Assembly: GCF_000224065.1 (NCBI RefSeq)
Contig: NZ_AFWT01000031.1
Span: 1 to 53,409, forward strand
Origin: Thiorhodococcus drewsii AZ1
GTDB lineage: Bacteria > Pseudomonadota > Gammaproteobacteria > Chromatiales > Chromatiaceae
DNA: 53,409 nucleotides
Direction of reading: 5' to 3'
Made by a program: the position numbers and the translations under genes. This document shows positions 25,118 through 35,418 of the stretch, one piece after another (the stretch's first letter is position 1; each line of letters starts with the position of its first letter). The notes under the pieces are model-generated. The model was given only the letters and a program-made list of their open reading frames with translations, was not told the DNA's origin and did not search any database.

Positions 25118-25999
25118 ATGAACCCATTGATCGAGGCCCGGGATCTGGTTCGTCTCTATCCCGGAGTGCGCGCGGTCGACGGCATCGGTCTACGGGTCGA
25201 GCCCGGGCAGTGCTACGGCCTGCTCGGTCCCAACGGGGCCGGCAAGACGACCACGCTGGAATTGCTCGAAGGCATCCAGAAACCGACCTCGGGCCAGGTG
25301 CTCTACAAGGGCCGCCCACTGGACCGGGACTATCACGAACGGATCGGCATCCAGTTCCAGGCCACCGCCCTACAGGACTTCCAGACCGTCGGCGAGTCGC
25401 TCAAGATGTTCGCAAGCCTCTATCGCCGCACGGCCGATCGCGACGCGCTGATCCACATCTGCAACCTCGCCGAGATCCTCGATCGCGACACCCGCAAGCT
25501 CTCGGGTGGCCAGCGCCAGCGGCTGCTGCTCGCCATCGCGCTCGTCAACGACCCGGAACTGGTCTTTCTGGACGAACCGACCACCGGACTCGATCCACAG
25601 GCGCGCCGCAATTTTTGGGGCCTGATCGAGCGCGTCAAGCGGCGCGGCACCACGGTGCTGCTGACGACCCATTACATGGAGGAAGCGGAACGACTCTGCG
25701 ATCGTGTAGCGATCGTCGATCGAGGCCGCGTTATCGCCGAGGGCGAACCGAGCCAGCTGATCGGCGAGCACTTCCCGGCGCGGGTGGTTCGGCTGCCGGA
25801 CTCGGCCTGGCCCGAGGACACGCCCTTGCCGCCGGGCGCCGTGGCCCGGGATGGAGAGATCGAACTCTTCGCCGAAGAGGTGACCGCCACGATCGCCGAT
25901 CTGGAACGACTGGGCGCGGATCTCAGCGCACTGAGAGTGGACATCCCCAATCTGGAGGATCTCTTCCTCAAACTCACCGGACACGCATTGCGTGCCTGA
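25118..25999 (+). CDS. ABC-2-type exporter, ATP-binding subunit
   Basis: 293-residue ATPase of the DrrA/CcmA-like group. Walker A GPNGAGKTT (residues 37-45), Q-loop (GIQFQATALQDFQTV), signature LSGGQRQRLLLA, Walker B LVFLDEPTTGLDPQ and switch His (TTHYMEEAERLCDR) are all present. A C-terminal domain of about 80 residues (EDTPLPPGAVARDGEIELF… ISL-like LEDLFLKLTGHALRA) is typical of drug or polysaccharide exporters of this class. It forms a transporter with the permease encoded 34 bases downstream. Substrate unknown. Confidence 0.92.
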   Translation: MNPLIEARDLVRLYPGVRAVDGIGLRVEPGQCYGLLGPNGAGKTTTLELLEGIQKPTSGQVLYKGRPLDRDYHERIGIQFQATALQDFQTVGESLKMFASLYRRTADRDALIHICNLAEILDRDTRKLSGGQRQRLLLAIALVNDPELVFLDEPTTGLDPQARRNFWGLIERVKRRGTTVLLTTHYMEEAERLCDRVAIVDRGRVIAEGEPSQLIGEHFPARVVRLPDSAWPEDTPLPPGAVARDGEIELFAEEVTATIADLERLGADLSALRVDIPNLEDLFLKLTGHALRA

Positions 26000-26033
26000 C
26001 ATCGAATCGAAACACAACAGGGAGCATTAAGGG

Positions 26034-27062
26034 ATGCGGTGGCACCGAACGCTCGCGATCCTGGTCGCCCGCAATCGCGAGTTTTATCGCGACCGCGCTG
26101 GCCTGAGCTGGAACATCCTGATGCCCATCGTCATGGTGATGGCCTTCGCCTTTCTCTTCCCAGACGAACAGGGCAGCGCTCAGCTCAAGGTCGGTGTCGT
26201 CACTCCAGGAGGAGATCTCGCCAGCGTCTCCTCGCCCTTCCTCGGACTCGACCACGTCCGCTTCATTCCCTTTACGACGCCCGACTCCGCCATACCCAAG
26301 GTCGAGCGTCACCAGTTGGATCTGCTGCTCGATCTGCGTGGAGCGCCCACCTACTGGGTCAACCGCGACTCGACGAACGGCTATGTAGCCGAGCGACTGC
26401 TGCAAGGGGCCTACGCGACACCCACTCAGGCTGTACCCGAGCGCCGCACACTGGAGGGCAAGGCACTGCGCTATGTGGACTGGGCCTTACCAGGCGTGCT
26501 GGCGATGAACCTCATGTTCTCCAGTCTCTGGGGCGTCGGCTGGGTAGTGGTGCGCTATCGCAAGAACGGCGTGCTGCGACGACTCAAGGCCACACCGCTG
26601 ACACCCTGGGAGTTTCTGACCGCCCAGGTGATCTCGCGACTTCTGGTGGTGATGGGGGCAAGCCTGGTGGTCTATCTCGGAGCTGCACTGCTCCTGCACC
26701 CACCCATGCACGGATCCTATCTCGCGCTCATCCTGATCTATGTCGCCGGAGCACTCTGTTTCATCAGCCTGGGACTCATCGTCTCGGCGCGGCTACGCAC
26801 GGAAGAGGTCGCGGACGGCATACTTAACCTGGTGTCCTGGCCCATGCTGTTGCTCTCGGGGATCTGGTTCTCGGTGGACGGAACCAGCGCGATGGCTCAA
26901 AACCTCTCGCAACTGGTGCCTCTGACCTATTTGGTGGATGCCGCGCGTGGGATCATGATCGATGGTGGCGGAGTGCTGGACGTACTACCCCAGATCGGAC
27001 TGCTGTTGGGACTCGCGGCACTCTTCCTGGGAATCGCGGCCCGGTTCTTTCGATGGGAGTAG
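26034..27062 (+). CDS. ABC-2-type exporter, permease subunit
   Basis: 342-residue membrane partner of the preceding ATPase. It has one N-terminal span (MPIVMVMAFAFLFP), a large extracytoplasmic loop (about 45-150), and then five spans with the ABC-2 family core (RYRKNGVLRRLKATPLTPWEFLTAQVISRLLVV; NLVSWPMLLLSGIWFSVDG; LVPLTYLVDAARGIM). GGGAG precedes the ATG. A decayed IS630 element begins 16 bases after its stop, so the normal 3' end of the operon may have been displaced. Confidence 0.9.
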   Translation: MRWHRTLAILVARNREFYRDRAGLSWNILMPIVMVMAFAFLFPDEQGSAQLKVGVVTPGGDLASVSSPFLGLDHVRFIPFTTPDSAIPKVERHQLDLLLDLRGAPTYWVNRDSTNGYVAERLLQGAYATPTQAVPERRTLEGKALRYVDWALPGVLAMNLMFSSLWGVGWVVVRYRKNGVLRRLKATPLTPWEFLTAQVISRLLVVMGASLVVYLGAALLLHPPMHGSYLALILIYVAGALCFISLGLIVSARLRTEEVADGILNLVSWPMLLLSGIWFSVDGTSAMAQNLSQLVPLTYLVDAARGIMIDGGGVLDVLPQIGLLLGLAALFLGIAARFFRWE

Positions 27063-27076
27063 CGACGCCCGCTGAC

Positions 27077-28412
27077 TAGTACCACAGACCTGAAATTGCC
27101 GGGATAATGGCAGGCGACGATCCAACCCCAGCCAGAGGAGTCGCCCGCCATCGCCCGTCCAGCCCCTTTGATTGTTCTCTGCCCGGAGCAACGTGCAGAG
27201 CTCGAACGCATCGCGCGCAGTCGCGAAAAGCCCCCACCGCTTGGTCCAACGCGCGCAGATGATGTTGAGCGCCGCTGACGGCGAGACCAACAAGCACATT
27301 GCATTCACCCTCGGCGTCAACGAAGACGGCGTCGGGCAGTGGCGGCGGCGTTGGTTCGACGCCCACGACCGACTCGCCGCCGTAGCGGGTCAGCCCAAGC
27401 GCCTGCGCGCGGTGATCGAGGAGGTACTGGCCGATCGTCCGCGCTCCGGGGCTCCAGGCGATTTCACGCCCGAGCAGATCTGCCAGATCATCGCCCTGGC
27501 CTGCGAAACACCACCCCCTCCCTTGACCCACTGGACGCGCAAGGATTTGGTGCGCGAGACGATCCAGCGCGGCATTGCGCCAACCATTTCGGCCACGACA
27601 ATCGGCCGTATTTTAAAATCAGGCAGACCTCAAGCCGCATCGGACCCGCTACTGGCTCAATCCCAAGATTCCTGACGAGGCGGCCTTTCGCGAGGAGGTC
27701 CGCACGGTGTGCACCCTCTATCATCAAGCACAGGAACTCCATGAGCAGGGCGTGCATGTCATCTCCACGGACGAGAAGACCGGCATTCAGGCCCTGGAGC
27801 CGATCCATCCGTCACATCCGACGCGTCCAGGCCGTCCCCAAGCCGTCGAGTTCGAATACACGCGCCACGGCACCCAAGCGTTGATCGCCAACTTCGAGGT
27901 CGCCACCGGGCAGATCCTCGCGCCCTCCATCGGCGACACCCGCACCGAAGCCGACTTCCTCGCCCATCTCACCGCCACCGTCGACACCGATCCTCAAGGC
28001 GAATGGATCTTCATCTGCGATCAGCTCAACATCCACCAGTCGGCCAGCCTGGTGGAGTTCGTCGCTCGAGCGCTGTGAGATCAAGACGGATCTCGGTCAC
28101 AAAGGCCAGGACGGCATCCTCAAAAGCATGGCCTCCCGGGCCGCATTCCTCCAGGATTCCCACGCACCGCATCCGCTTCGTCTATACCCCCAAGCACTGC
28201 TCCTGGCTCAACCAAGTCGAGATCTGGTTCGGCATTCTGGCCCGACGACTGCTCAAGCGCGGACGGTTTTCATCCACCGAGGCGCTCAAGCAGCGGATCC
28301 TCGAATTCGTTGATTTCTTCAACCAGACTCTCGCCAAACCCTTCCGCTGGACCTACATCGGCAAGCCACTGATGGCGTAAATTTACCAGTGAATTTCAGG
28401 TGCGAAGTACTA
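27077..28412 (+). mobile_element. IS630-family insertion sequence with decayed transposase
   Basis: Element of about 1.33 kb. Terminal inverted repeats match at 15 of 19 positions (27079-27097, GTACCACAGACCTGAAATT; complement of 28392-28410, GTACTTCGCACCTGAAATT). Both ends are flanked by TA (27077-27078 and 28411-28412), the target duplication made by IS630/Tc1-mariner transposases. It is inserted between the ABC permease gene and the RlpA-like gene. Its ends are intact but its only gene is broken, so it could move only with a transposase from elsewhere. Confidence 0.9.
27150..28380 (+). pseudogene. IS630-family transposase, disrupted by four frameshifts
   Basis: DDE-type transposase readable only by joining frames. 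The N-terminus reads IARPAPLIVLCPEQRAELER from an ATC codon (27150) 9 bases after GAGGAG; an ATG is expected. It then shifts near 27243, 27625, 28072 and 28160, each time by +1, so removing one base at each site restores a continuous protein. Recognisable parts: helix-turn-helix region (NKHIAFTLGVNEDGVGQWRRRW), first catalytic Asp (VISTDEKTGIQALE), second Asp (FICDQLNIHQSASL) and the C-terminal KHCSWLNQVEIWFGILARRLL with the catalytic Glu. Inactive as it stands. Confidence 0.88.
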
Positions 28413-28438
28413 GAGCGGGAACGAAGACATGCCCCCGA

Positions 28439-28834
28439 TCAGGAGCCGGAGGCCGAGGGGACGCTCAGGACCTTGAGTTCGACCCTGGCAACCCCTCTCT
28501 TGACGATTCCGAGTTCGCGAGCGGCCTTTCTGGAGAGGTCGATAATACGGCCTTTGACGAAGGGACCGCGGTCGTTGACCTTGACGACGACGCTGCGTCC
28601 GGTCCTGGTGTCGGTGACACGGACCTTGGAGCCCAATGGCAGGGTCTTGTGCGCCGCGCTCAGTCGATTCTTGTTGTAGACCTGTCCGCTGGCCGTCCGG
28701 CGGCCGTTGAGACTGTCGTGATAGTAGGAAGCGATGCCCTTCTGGACATAGCCGATGCCGCCTCGAGCCATTGCGTCGCTGCCGACGGGTAGCAGCAGCA
28801 TTAAGAGAGCGACCGTGGCAAAGGTTTTTTTCAT
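28439..28834 (-). CDS. RlpA-like double-psi beta-barrel protein
   Basis: 131-residue exported protein. Signal peptide (MKKTFATVALLMLLLPVGSDA), then one DPBB domain with the RlpA signature (GIASYYHDSLNGRRTASGQVYNKN, AAHKTLPLGSKVRVTDTRTGRSVVVKVNDRGPF, RIIDLSRKAARELG). RlpA proteins are septal lytic transglycosylases that cut glycan strands lacking stem peptides. This one lacks both the lipobox cysteine and the C-terminal SPOR domain of E. coli RlpA, so it would be a soluble periplasmic form and may not be septal. GAGG is 8 bases before the ATG. Confidence 0.9.
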   Translation of the reverse strand: MKKTFATVALLMLLLPVGSDAMARGGIGYVQKGIASYYHDSLNGRRTASGQVYNKNRLSAAHKTLPLGSKVRVTDTRTGRSVVVKVNDRGPFVKGRIIDLSRKAARELGIVKRGVARVELKVLSVPSASGS

Positions 28835-29101
28835 GGGGCAAACCTCATTGCGACAGACGCCACGTTCATTCGTACAGTCAACGCAACGACGACGCCAGAA
28901 TTATTAACCTCGCAAGTCTAAGTGAAAACCCTATATGGGGTAAACCCTAATGAGCACAAAAATACTCCGGCTTTCGCTACATACCGATCGCATCGACACT
29001 CGCATCGTGACGGCCAACCCGTGGACGATCGCCGCGTCAACAGCGATCGTCCATCGCATACAGCCTAGCTTAAGCCTAGACCATCTTTTAAAAACAACAA
29101 A

Positions 29102-31741
29102 TTAGACATCGCGCGTCACGGGCTGCTCAGCGTCTTTGATGTCCTGACACCCCATATCGTGCATCGGCCCCACCAGACTGGCTGAAAGATGCTGCCCGGC
29201 GCTGATGAGCGCGACCACGACCGATGCCAGATAGGGGATCGATTGCACCACCAGCACCGAGGCCCAGATGCGCACATCGAGCATAAAGGCGTCGTCACGC
29301 ATCATGACCAAGCCCGCCGCCAACCAGAAGGCAAAGCCGAACAGGGCCTCCTCGCGCGCGTCCGCCAGGGCGCGCATCACGGCGGATGCCTCGGCCTTCT
29401 TGGGCGTTCGGAAGAAGCCCAGCTTCCCCGTGATCAGCCCACCGAACATGGCGCGCGAGATGGTGTGCGACAGCGCCAAACCGGCCAATCCGGCTGCGAA
29501 GCTCTGGCGTAGCGTGGCGATCACACGACGGCGGTAGAGGAGAAAGCTCTTGGTCATCTTGAAGACGAAGAGCACCAGCGGCACCAGGGCGACCGTGATA
29601 TAGGGTGGCGTCACGTACAGCGGGAACATGACCATCGCCACCGACCAGCCCAAGGCGGCGAAATTGAAAAGCAGATTGAAGCCGTCCGCAAACCAGGGCA
29701 GCCAGCCGGCCACAAAGTGGTAACGCTGACCGGCCGAGAGCGCGCTCTTGCGCACGCCCAGCAGTTCCCGCCAATGATGCAGCAGGATACGAACCGCCCC
29801 ATAGGCCCAACGATAGCGTTGCTTGCGAAAGTCCGAGAAGGTATCCGGCATCAAACCCCGGCCGTAGGTACAGGGGATATAGAGCGCCTTGTAGCCGGCC
29901 TCGAACAGCCGCAGCCCCAGTTCGGCGTCTTCCGTGATGCACCACTCGGACCAGCCATCGACAGCGTCCAGCGTCTCGCGCCGGATCATGGTCATGGTGC
30001 CGTGCTGAATGATGGCGTTGCGTTCGTTGCGCGTGACCATTCCCAGATGGAAGAAGCCCCGATATTCGGCCATGCACATCGCCTTGAAGGCATTTTCGTC
30101 GGCATCGCGATAATCCTGCGGGGCCTGCACGATGGCGACCTCGGGGTCCGCGAAGGCCGGAACCAGATGACGCAGCCACTCGGGTCTCACGATGTAATCG
30201 GCATCGATGACGGCGACCACCTCGGCCCCAGGATCGGTCTGGCGCAGCGCGAAATTGAGCGCGCCCGCCTTGTAACCCGCCAACGGATCGACATGGAAAA
30301 AGCGGAAACGCTCGCCCAACTCCCGACAATATGCCTCGACCGGCTGCCAAACATTCGGATCCTTGGTGTTGTTGTCGATCACCAAGACCTCGAAATGCGG
30401 ATAATCCAACGCCGCGAGTCCGTCTAACGTCTCTTTGAGCAGTTCGGGCGGCTCGTTGTAGGCCGGAACGTGCACGGAGACGAACGGAAGCCGATCGTCC
30501 TCGACCTTTCTCAGCGGGAAGGGCCGCCGCCATTTTTGCAACCAGAGCGATTCGGCCCACTCGTGCGCCTCGGCCATCAGCAGCACGATGACACCGACAC
30601 CACCGACCATCAGCAGCAGACCGACGATCGCCGTGGCGGGCGTCATGTACTGACGCGTGTAGTCGTAGACGATCCAGACTGCGGCCGTCGAGATTGCATA
30701 GGTGATGAGTGCAAGAAACCCCTTGCCGCGCTTGGACATGCTTGAGCTGTCGCGGTAGAGAAACACCAGCAGCAAGACGCCCATAACGACCGACAAGGCC
30801 GCCAGCTCGCGCCAATGCGGGATGCGTACCACGGGTTCGGTGAAGGCGAATTTCGGCTCACGATTGGCGTCGTAGACACCCCAGTAGGTTCCGGTCGCCC
30901 CTTCGACCCTCGCCTTCCAAGGCTGGTCGAACGCCTCCATCACGTAATAGATGTAATGCTCGGCCTCCGCCCTGGCGAGAAAGCGGCGCAGAAAGCGCGT
31001 CTGATTGGTCGGTGACGGCTCGGCGCCACGATTGCGTCGACCATTGCTGGGCCAGCCAACCTCGCCGATGATGATGGGCTTGTCCGGATAGGCGTCCTTA
31101 ACCTCGTTGTAACGGTTGATCGCGTAATCCACCGCCTGTTCGACAGGCACGCCCTCCCAATAGGGCAGCAGGTGGATGGTGATGAAATCCACATGCTCGA
31201 CCAGTTCCGGATGCTTGAGCCACACGTGCCAAGGCTCGGCCGTACTGACGGGCAGCCAGGTGAACTTACGCACCCGGTCGAGATACTGGATCATCTCCGG
31301 CACCTCGACGTCCTCGCGCAGGATCGCCTCGTTGCCCACCATGACCCGAACCACGTTGCGGTTCCCCTCAGCAAGCACGTCGGCCAGCCTCTTGAGTTCC
31401 TGGTCGTTGAAGGCCTTGTCGTCACCGATCCAGGCACCGAGCGTCACATTGAGGTCATGGGCCGCCGCCAGGCGCGGCACGGCGGCCAGGGTGCTCTCGA
31501 CCGTATAGGTACGCACCGCGTGGGCATCGCCCTGCAGCAACGCCAGGTCGGCATCGATGTCCAGCAGCGAGGGGAAAATCTTCTTGCTCGGGTCGTCATC
31601 GGCCCGCATCGGCGAGAAAGAGAAGCCCTGGATCCGATTCGGCCATGGCGGCTCCTCGGACGGCTGATTCAGCAACCACCAGGCTGACACGGTCAGCAGC
31701 GCGATCAGGATTGGGATGACGAAATTGATGGAACGGTTCAT
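29102..31741 (-). CDS. GH17-GT2 fusion glycosyltransferase, NdvB-like beta-glucan synthase
   Basis: About 879 residues. After an N-terminal anchor comes a glycoside hydrolase family 17 domain with both catalytic glutamates (VMVGNEAIL acid/base and IIGEVGWPS nucleophile). Two spans follow, then a family 2 glycosyltransferase domain with VHVPAYNEP, VIDADYIV (DxD-like), the TEDAELG general-base motif and the processive QRYRW motif, and a bundle of C-terminal spans. This architecture is that of Pseudomonas aeruginosa NdvB, which makes cyclic beta-1,3-glucans. The ATG at 31741 begins the anchor; a GTG at 31789 would add a non-hydrophobic extension. It follows the GT-C gene by 63 bases on the same strand. 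Confidence 0.88.
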   Translation of the reverse strand: MNRSINFVIPILIALLTVSAWWLLNQPSEEPPWPNRIQGFSFSPMRADDDPSKKIFPSLLDIDADLALLQGDAHAVRTYTVESTLAAVPRLAAAHDLNVTLGAWIGDDKAFNDQELKRLADVLAEGNRNVVRVMVGNEAILREDVEVPEMIQYLDRVRKFTWLPVSTAEPWHVWLKHPELVEHVDFITIHLLPYWEGVPVEQAVDYAINRYNEVKDAYPDKPIIIGEVGWPSNGRRNRGAEPSPTNQTRFLRRFLARAEAEHYIYYVMEAFDQPWKARVEGATGTYWGVYDANREPKFAFTEPVVRIPHWRELAALSVVMGVLLLVFLYRDSSSMSKRGKGFLALITYAISTAAVWIVYDYTRQYMTPATAIVGLLLMVGGVGVIVLLMAEAHEWAESLWLQKWRRPFPLRKVEDDRLPFVSVHVPAYNEPPELLKETLDGLAALDYPHFEVLVIDNNTKDPNVWQPVEAYCRELGERFRFFHVDPLAGYKAGALNFALRQTDPGAEVVAVIDADYIVRPEWLRHLVPAFADPEVAIVQAPQDYRDADENAFKAMCMAEYRGFFHLGMVTRNERNAIIQHGTMTMIRRETLDAVDGWSEWCITEDAELGLRLFEAGYKALYIPCTYGRGLMPDTFSDFRKQRYRWAYGAVRILLHHWRELLGVRKSALSAGQRYHFVAGWLPWFADGFNLLFNFAALGWSVAMVMFPLYVTPPYITVALVPLVLFVFKMTKSFLLYRRRVIATLRQSFAAGLAGLALSHTISRAMFGGLITGKLGFFRTPKKAEASAVMRALADAREEALFGFAFWLAAGLVMMRDDAFMLDVRIWASVLVVQSIPYLASVVVALISAGQHLSASLVGPMHDMGCQDIKDAEQPVTRDV

Positions 31742-31804
31742 GGCTGGAATCTGTGTGATGTCTAGTTCGATCGCTGCGGCCGAAACCACGGCCCTGACTG
31801 AGAC

Positions 31805-33457
31805 CTAATCGTCCTCTGGTCTATCGGCCTTTTCCCCTTCCCCCTCGTTCACAGGCTCCGCTGCAGGCTCGACGATGAGCCATTGCCAGGTACCGGCCAG
31901 CGGCACCAGCCTTCCCTGTCGTTTGAGCAGAGCCAGCAGCGCCTCGGTCGGCGTCAAGGCGATCACCCGCCCGAAACCGGACGGAATCACTGGGGTTCCG
32001 CCGCGCGATTCGCCCCAGATTCGAACTTGAGGGGCAAGATGGTAGGCCAACGAGATGAGTTCGCCGGAGGAGACGCCGCTTCTGTTGTCGCTGGCCAAGA
32101 CGAGTGTACGCGCATCCGCGTTCGCGACCTGAGCGACCTCCAGGTTGCGGGCGCTGAAATTCTTATTCGACCAACTGGATGCCCGCATGATCTGGAGTTC
32201 GGACAGCCCTCCAAGCACCACGAGCGAGACCAGCAGCAGGATGCCGGTGGTGCGAGCAGGCGTTCCGACGGGCGCGGCGACCAAGCCGCCGAGCACCCAA
32301 GCCACCATGAGCTGAATCGCCAGGATCGCCGGCAGGACATAACGCACATGCAGCGAGCGGCTGCCGCCCAGGAGCAGATCCGGGCCAAGCACGATGGCCA
32401 CATAGACCCCGAATGTCGCGACCAAAAACCACATCCCGCCCCGTGGCGCCCGCAGCAGGAAACGCCAGAGCACCCAGACCAGTGGGATCAGGATCAACCC
32501 CCACCAGGGTTCGGCCTCCGGGGAAAGATCCACGAAGGCGGACGAGAGGTGTCCAGCCCAGGCCGAGAGGATGTCGGAAAGCCCGATGGGGCGCAGCATC
32601 CAGGCGGTGAATTGATCGACCTGATCCCGACCGATCAAGAAGACCAGCAACCAGGGCGAAAAGGCCACCATTGCGCCGAGGATGGCGATCGACCAGCGCA
32701 CTGCCAGACGCTTGAAATCAGGGAACGAGCGTCGATGCTCGGCGTGGCTGATCAGGGCGAAGAGCGCATGCACCGGAATCATCAGCACGAAGAGCAGGTG
32801 CGAATAACAACCCAGGGTAATCGTGATCCCGTAGAGCCACCAGAGACCCTGGCGGTCGTCACGCAGTGCGCGCGCCAGGACGGCGCTCGAGACGAGGATC
32901 ATGCACATCCAGAGCGCGTACTGGCGCGCCTCTTGGGCATAGAGCAGATCTAGCGGGGAACAGGCGACCAGAAGCGCCGCAATCCAGGGAGCGGGGCCGC
33001 GCCCGAAGAGCTCGCGCATCAGCCAGTAGGTCGAGGGGACGAGCAAGACACCGAACAGGGCGGAGACACCACGTGCCGCCACGATCGGCTCGACCGGCAG
33101 GTCGGTCGCCAGACGGGCCAGGATGTAGTAGAGCGGCGCATGCTCGGGGTGACTGGCGAAGGCCGCCATGGTATCCGCCCAGCCGTGCCCGGGATCCGGC
33201 ATCTGATAGCGCAGCAGATCCGCCGGCGTCAGCAGCGTTCCGCTGAAGAGATGCGCTTGGATCTCGCTCGGCGTATAGCCAAAGACCCGAATCAGGGTAA
33301 AGACCTCGTCGTGCCAGACCAACAGATGATCCAAGCCGAACAGCCGCACCGCCGTGGCCGCGAGGACGACGAGCGCCACGACCACATAGAAGACAACACC
33401 GGGGGTTGAAGCCGTCGCGCGACCGGCGACGGAGGTCGAGGCAGGCGGACGTTCCAA
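31805..33457 (-). CDS. GT-C-type membrane glycosyltransferase (GT39/GT83-like)
   Basis: About 550 residues with roughly ten to twelve spans and a C-terminal soluble part. The first periplasmic loop has the GT-C acidic motif region (VWHDEVFTLIRVFGY; HAPLYYILARL), and later loops include SPLDLLYAQEARQYAL, all typical of ArnT/PMT-like enzymes using polyprenyl-phosphate sugars. The predicted start is a TTG at 33457 without a clear ribosome site. Located just before the GH17-GT2 gene on the same strand, it may decorate the same glucan or an exported lipid carrier, but this is inference. Confidence 0.8.
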   Translation of the reverse strand: MERPPASTSVAGRATASTPGVVFYVVVALVVLAATAVRLFGLDHLLVWHDEVFTLIRVFGYTPSEIQAHLFSGTLLTPADLLRYQMPDPGHGWADTMAAFASHPEHAPLYYILARLATDLPVEPIVAARGVSALFGVLLVPSTYWLMRELFGRGPAPWIAALLVACSPLDLLYAQEARQYALWMCMILVSSAVLARALRDDRQGLWWLYGITITLGCYSHLLFVLMIPVHALFALISHAEHRRSFPDFKRLAVRWSIAILGAMVAFSPWLLVFLIGRDQVDQFTAWMLRPIGLSDILSAWAGHLSSAFVDLSPEAEPWWGLILIPLVWVLWRFLLRAPRGGMWFLVATFGVYVAIVLGPDLLLGGSRSLHVRYVLPAILAIQLMVAWVLGGLVAAPVGTPARTTGILLLVSLVVLGGLSELQIMRASSWSNKNFSARNLEVAQVANADARTLVLASDNRSGVSSGELISLAYHLAPQVRIWGESRGGTPVIPSGFGRVIALTPTEALLALLKRQGRLVPLAGTWQWLIVEPAAEPVNEGEGEKADRPEDD

Positions 33458-33617
33458 GGGTGATGGTCCTGAACAGGCCTCATCGGATGCCGAAAACCAA
33501 GACGCGAGGGCCGACGAGGCAATACCCCCAAACGCAGCGCGCTTATCATAGCTTGATTCGGTTCCAACCGCTGAATTCGGAATGCGCGGATCGCTCCTGA
33601 TTCAGCGATGGACGGAA

Positions 33618-34199
33618 TCAGCCATCGACGAGCAAGGCGCGCACCGGACCGAAGCTCCGGCGATGATGCGGACAGGGACCCAACCGGCGCAGCGCCTCCA
33701 GATGCACCCGGGTCGGATAGCCCTTGTGAACGGCGAAACCGTAACCGGGGAAGTCCTGATCCAGCTGCACCAGCAGCCGATCGCGCGCGACCTTGGCCAG
33801 AATCGAGGCGGCCCCGATAGACGCCACCGTTCCGTCGCCGCCAACGATGGCCTGCGACTCGATCTCCCAGTCCGGGCAGCGGTTTCCATCGACCAGCACC
33901 CGAGCGGGCCGCACGGACAGGGACTCGACCGCGCGCCGCATGGCCAGAAAGGTGGCGTTGAGGATATTGAGCCGATCGATCTCCTCGACGCTTGCCCAGG
34001 CAACGGCATAGGCGAGCGCACCCTCGCGGATCGCGCTCTCCAACCGCTCGCGCCGCGCGGCCGTGAGCCTCTTGGAATCATCGATGCCGGGTATGGGTCG
34101 CGTCGGATCCAGGATCACGGCGGCCGCCGCAACCGGGCCGGCGAGCGGACCACGCCCGGCCTCGTCGACACCGGCGATGAGTCGAGGCTCGTGCGTCAT
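33618..34199 (-). CDS. rnhB: Ribonuclease HII
   Basis: Removes RNA from RNA-DNA hybrids and single ribonucleotides in DNA. About 193 residues; catalytic core motifs are [15 protein letters not shown] (Asp-Glu pair), the LVDGNRCP Asp and the C-terminal SILAKVARD / KGYPTRVH. The ATG at 34199 overlaps the lpxB stop by four bases (ATGA), so it is coupled to lpxB, as in many gammaproteobacteria where lpxA-lpxB-rnhB are consecutive. The frame extends further upstream within lpxB but that part is not RNase HII-like. Confidence 0.96.
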   Translation of the reverse strand: MTHEPRLIAGVDEAGRGPLAGPVAAAAVILDPTRPIPGIDDSKRLTAARRERLESAIREGALAYAVAWASVEEIDRLNILNATFLAMRRAVESLSVRPARVLVDGNRCPDWEIESQAIVGGDGTVASIGAASILAKVARDRLLVQLDQDFPGYGFAVHKGYPTRVHLEALRRLGPCPHHRRSFGPVRALLVDG

Positions 34200-35353
34200 G
34201 CGGAACGATCCTCGACCAGCCCCAGCAGCGCCTTGGCGGCCTCCGAGGCGGCGTTGCATCGCAGCGCGCGATGGATACGGCGATACTCCACTTGAATCTC
34301 CTCGACACGCCTCGGATCGTCGAAAAAGGACAGCACGGCCGGGGCCAGCAGATCCGGACGGCAGCGCGACTGAATGAACTCGGGCGCCAACTCCCGACCG
34401 GCAAGCAGATTGGCCATAGCGATATAGGGCACCTTAACCAGCCCCAGTTGCTTCACGACATGATAGGAAATCGGATGCACGCGATAGGCGACCACCATGG
34501 GTCGCTCGAACAGTAATCCCTCCAGCGTGGCGGTCCCGGATGCCGTGAGCAGACAGTCGGCCGCCGCCATGGCCTCGCGACTGCGTCCCTCGACCAGAAT
34601 CACCGGCAGGTCGGGTGCGATGCGCTCCAACTCCGCCGCAAACAGGGCCCGCAAACGCAGGCTCACACAAGGCACGACGAAGCGCAGCTCCGGTCGGGCA
34701 GTCAGACAACGCTTGGCCGTTTCGATGAAGGGCTCGGCCAAGCGCTGCATCTCACCGACACGGCTTCCAGGCAGAATGGCGACGACCGATCCCTCAGTCG
34801 GCAATCCGAGCGCGACGCGCGCGGCCGCCCGGTCGACATCTAGCGGAATCTCGTCGGCCAATGGATGGCCCACATAGGTTGCTGGCACGCCGTGCTGGCG
34901 CAGAAAGGTCTCCTCGAAGGGAAAGACGCTCAGCATCAGATCCACCGAGCGTCGGATGGCCTTCACTCGCCCCGGTCGCCAAGCCCAAACGGTCGGACTG
35001 ACGAGATGAACCGTCTTGATCCCGGCCTCGCGCAGACGTCGCTCAAGCCCCAGATTGAAGTCGGGCGCATCCACACCGATGAAGAGATCCGGCGGATTCT
35101 CGATGAAATGGCGCACCAGGCTCCGTCTGAGACCCAGGAGCTCGCGCAGATGGCCGAGCACCTCCATCAGCCCCATGACCGAGAAACGGTCCATATCGAA
35201 GAGGGTCTCGCAGCCCTCGGCCAACATGGCGGGACCCGCGACCCCGACGAAGCGAACCTCGCCCCCGTGTCGCCGGATCTCGCGCACGATGGCCGCGCCG
35301 AGCAGATCGCCCGACGCCTCGTTGGCGACGATACCAATTGTGAGCGGACGCAC
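34196..35353 (-). CDS. lpxB: Lipid-A-disaccharide synthase
   Basis: Peripheral membrane glycosyltransferase (GT19) that joins UDP-2,3-diacylglucosamine and lipid X into the lipid A disaccharide. 385 residues with family motifs: [16 protein letters not shown] at the N-terminus, [35 protein letters not shown] and [12 protein letters not shown] plus the UDP-site [21 protein letters not shown]. It starts at GTG with AGGAG 7 bases upstream. It lies 65 bases after lpxA and overlaps rnhB. Confidence 0.96.
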   Translation of the reverse strand: MRPLTIGIVANEASGDLLGAAIVREIRRHGGEVRFVGVAGPAMLAEGCETLFDMDRFSVMGLMEVLGHLRELLGLRRSLVRHFIENPPDLFIGVDAPDFNLGLERRLREAGIKTVHLVSPTVWAWRPGRVKAIRRSVDLMLSVFPFEETFLRQHGVPATYVGHPLADEIPLDVDRAAARVALGLPTEGSVVAILPGSRVGEMQRLAEPFIETAKRCLTARPELRFVVPCVSLRLRALFAAELERIAPDLPVILVEGRSREAMAAADCLLTASGTATLEGLLFERPMVVAYRVHPISYHVVKQLGLVKVPYIAMANLLAGRELAPEFIQSRCRPDLLAPAVLSFFDDPRRVEEIQVEYRRIHRALRCNAASEAAKALLGLVEDRSA

Positions 35354-35418
35354 CGGATGGCTCCTGTAGTGGGACGCGGAACGGAGAGTCAGGAAACGCT
35401 AGAGTCAGAACCGCGCGA

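Noticed and set aside
24502-26106. 534-codon open frame on the plus strand spanning ppc, the ABC ATPase and permease
   Set aside because: Crosses three recognised genes in another frame and its product is low-complexity Arg/Pro/Gly-rich with no family features.
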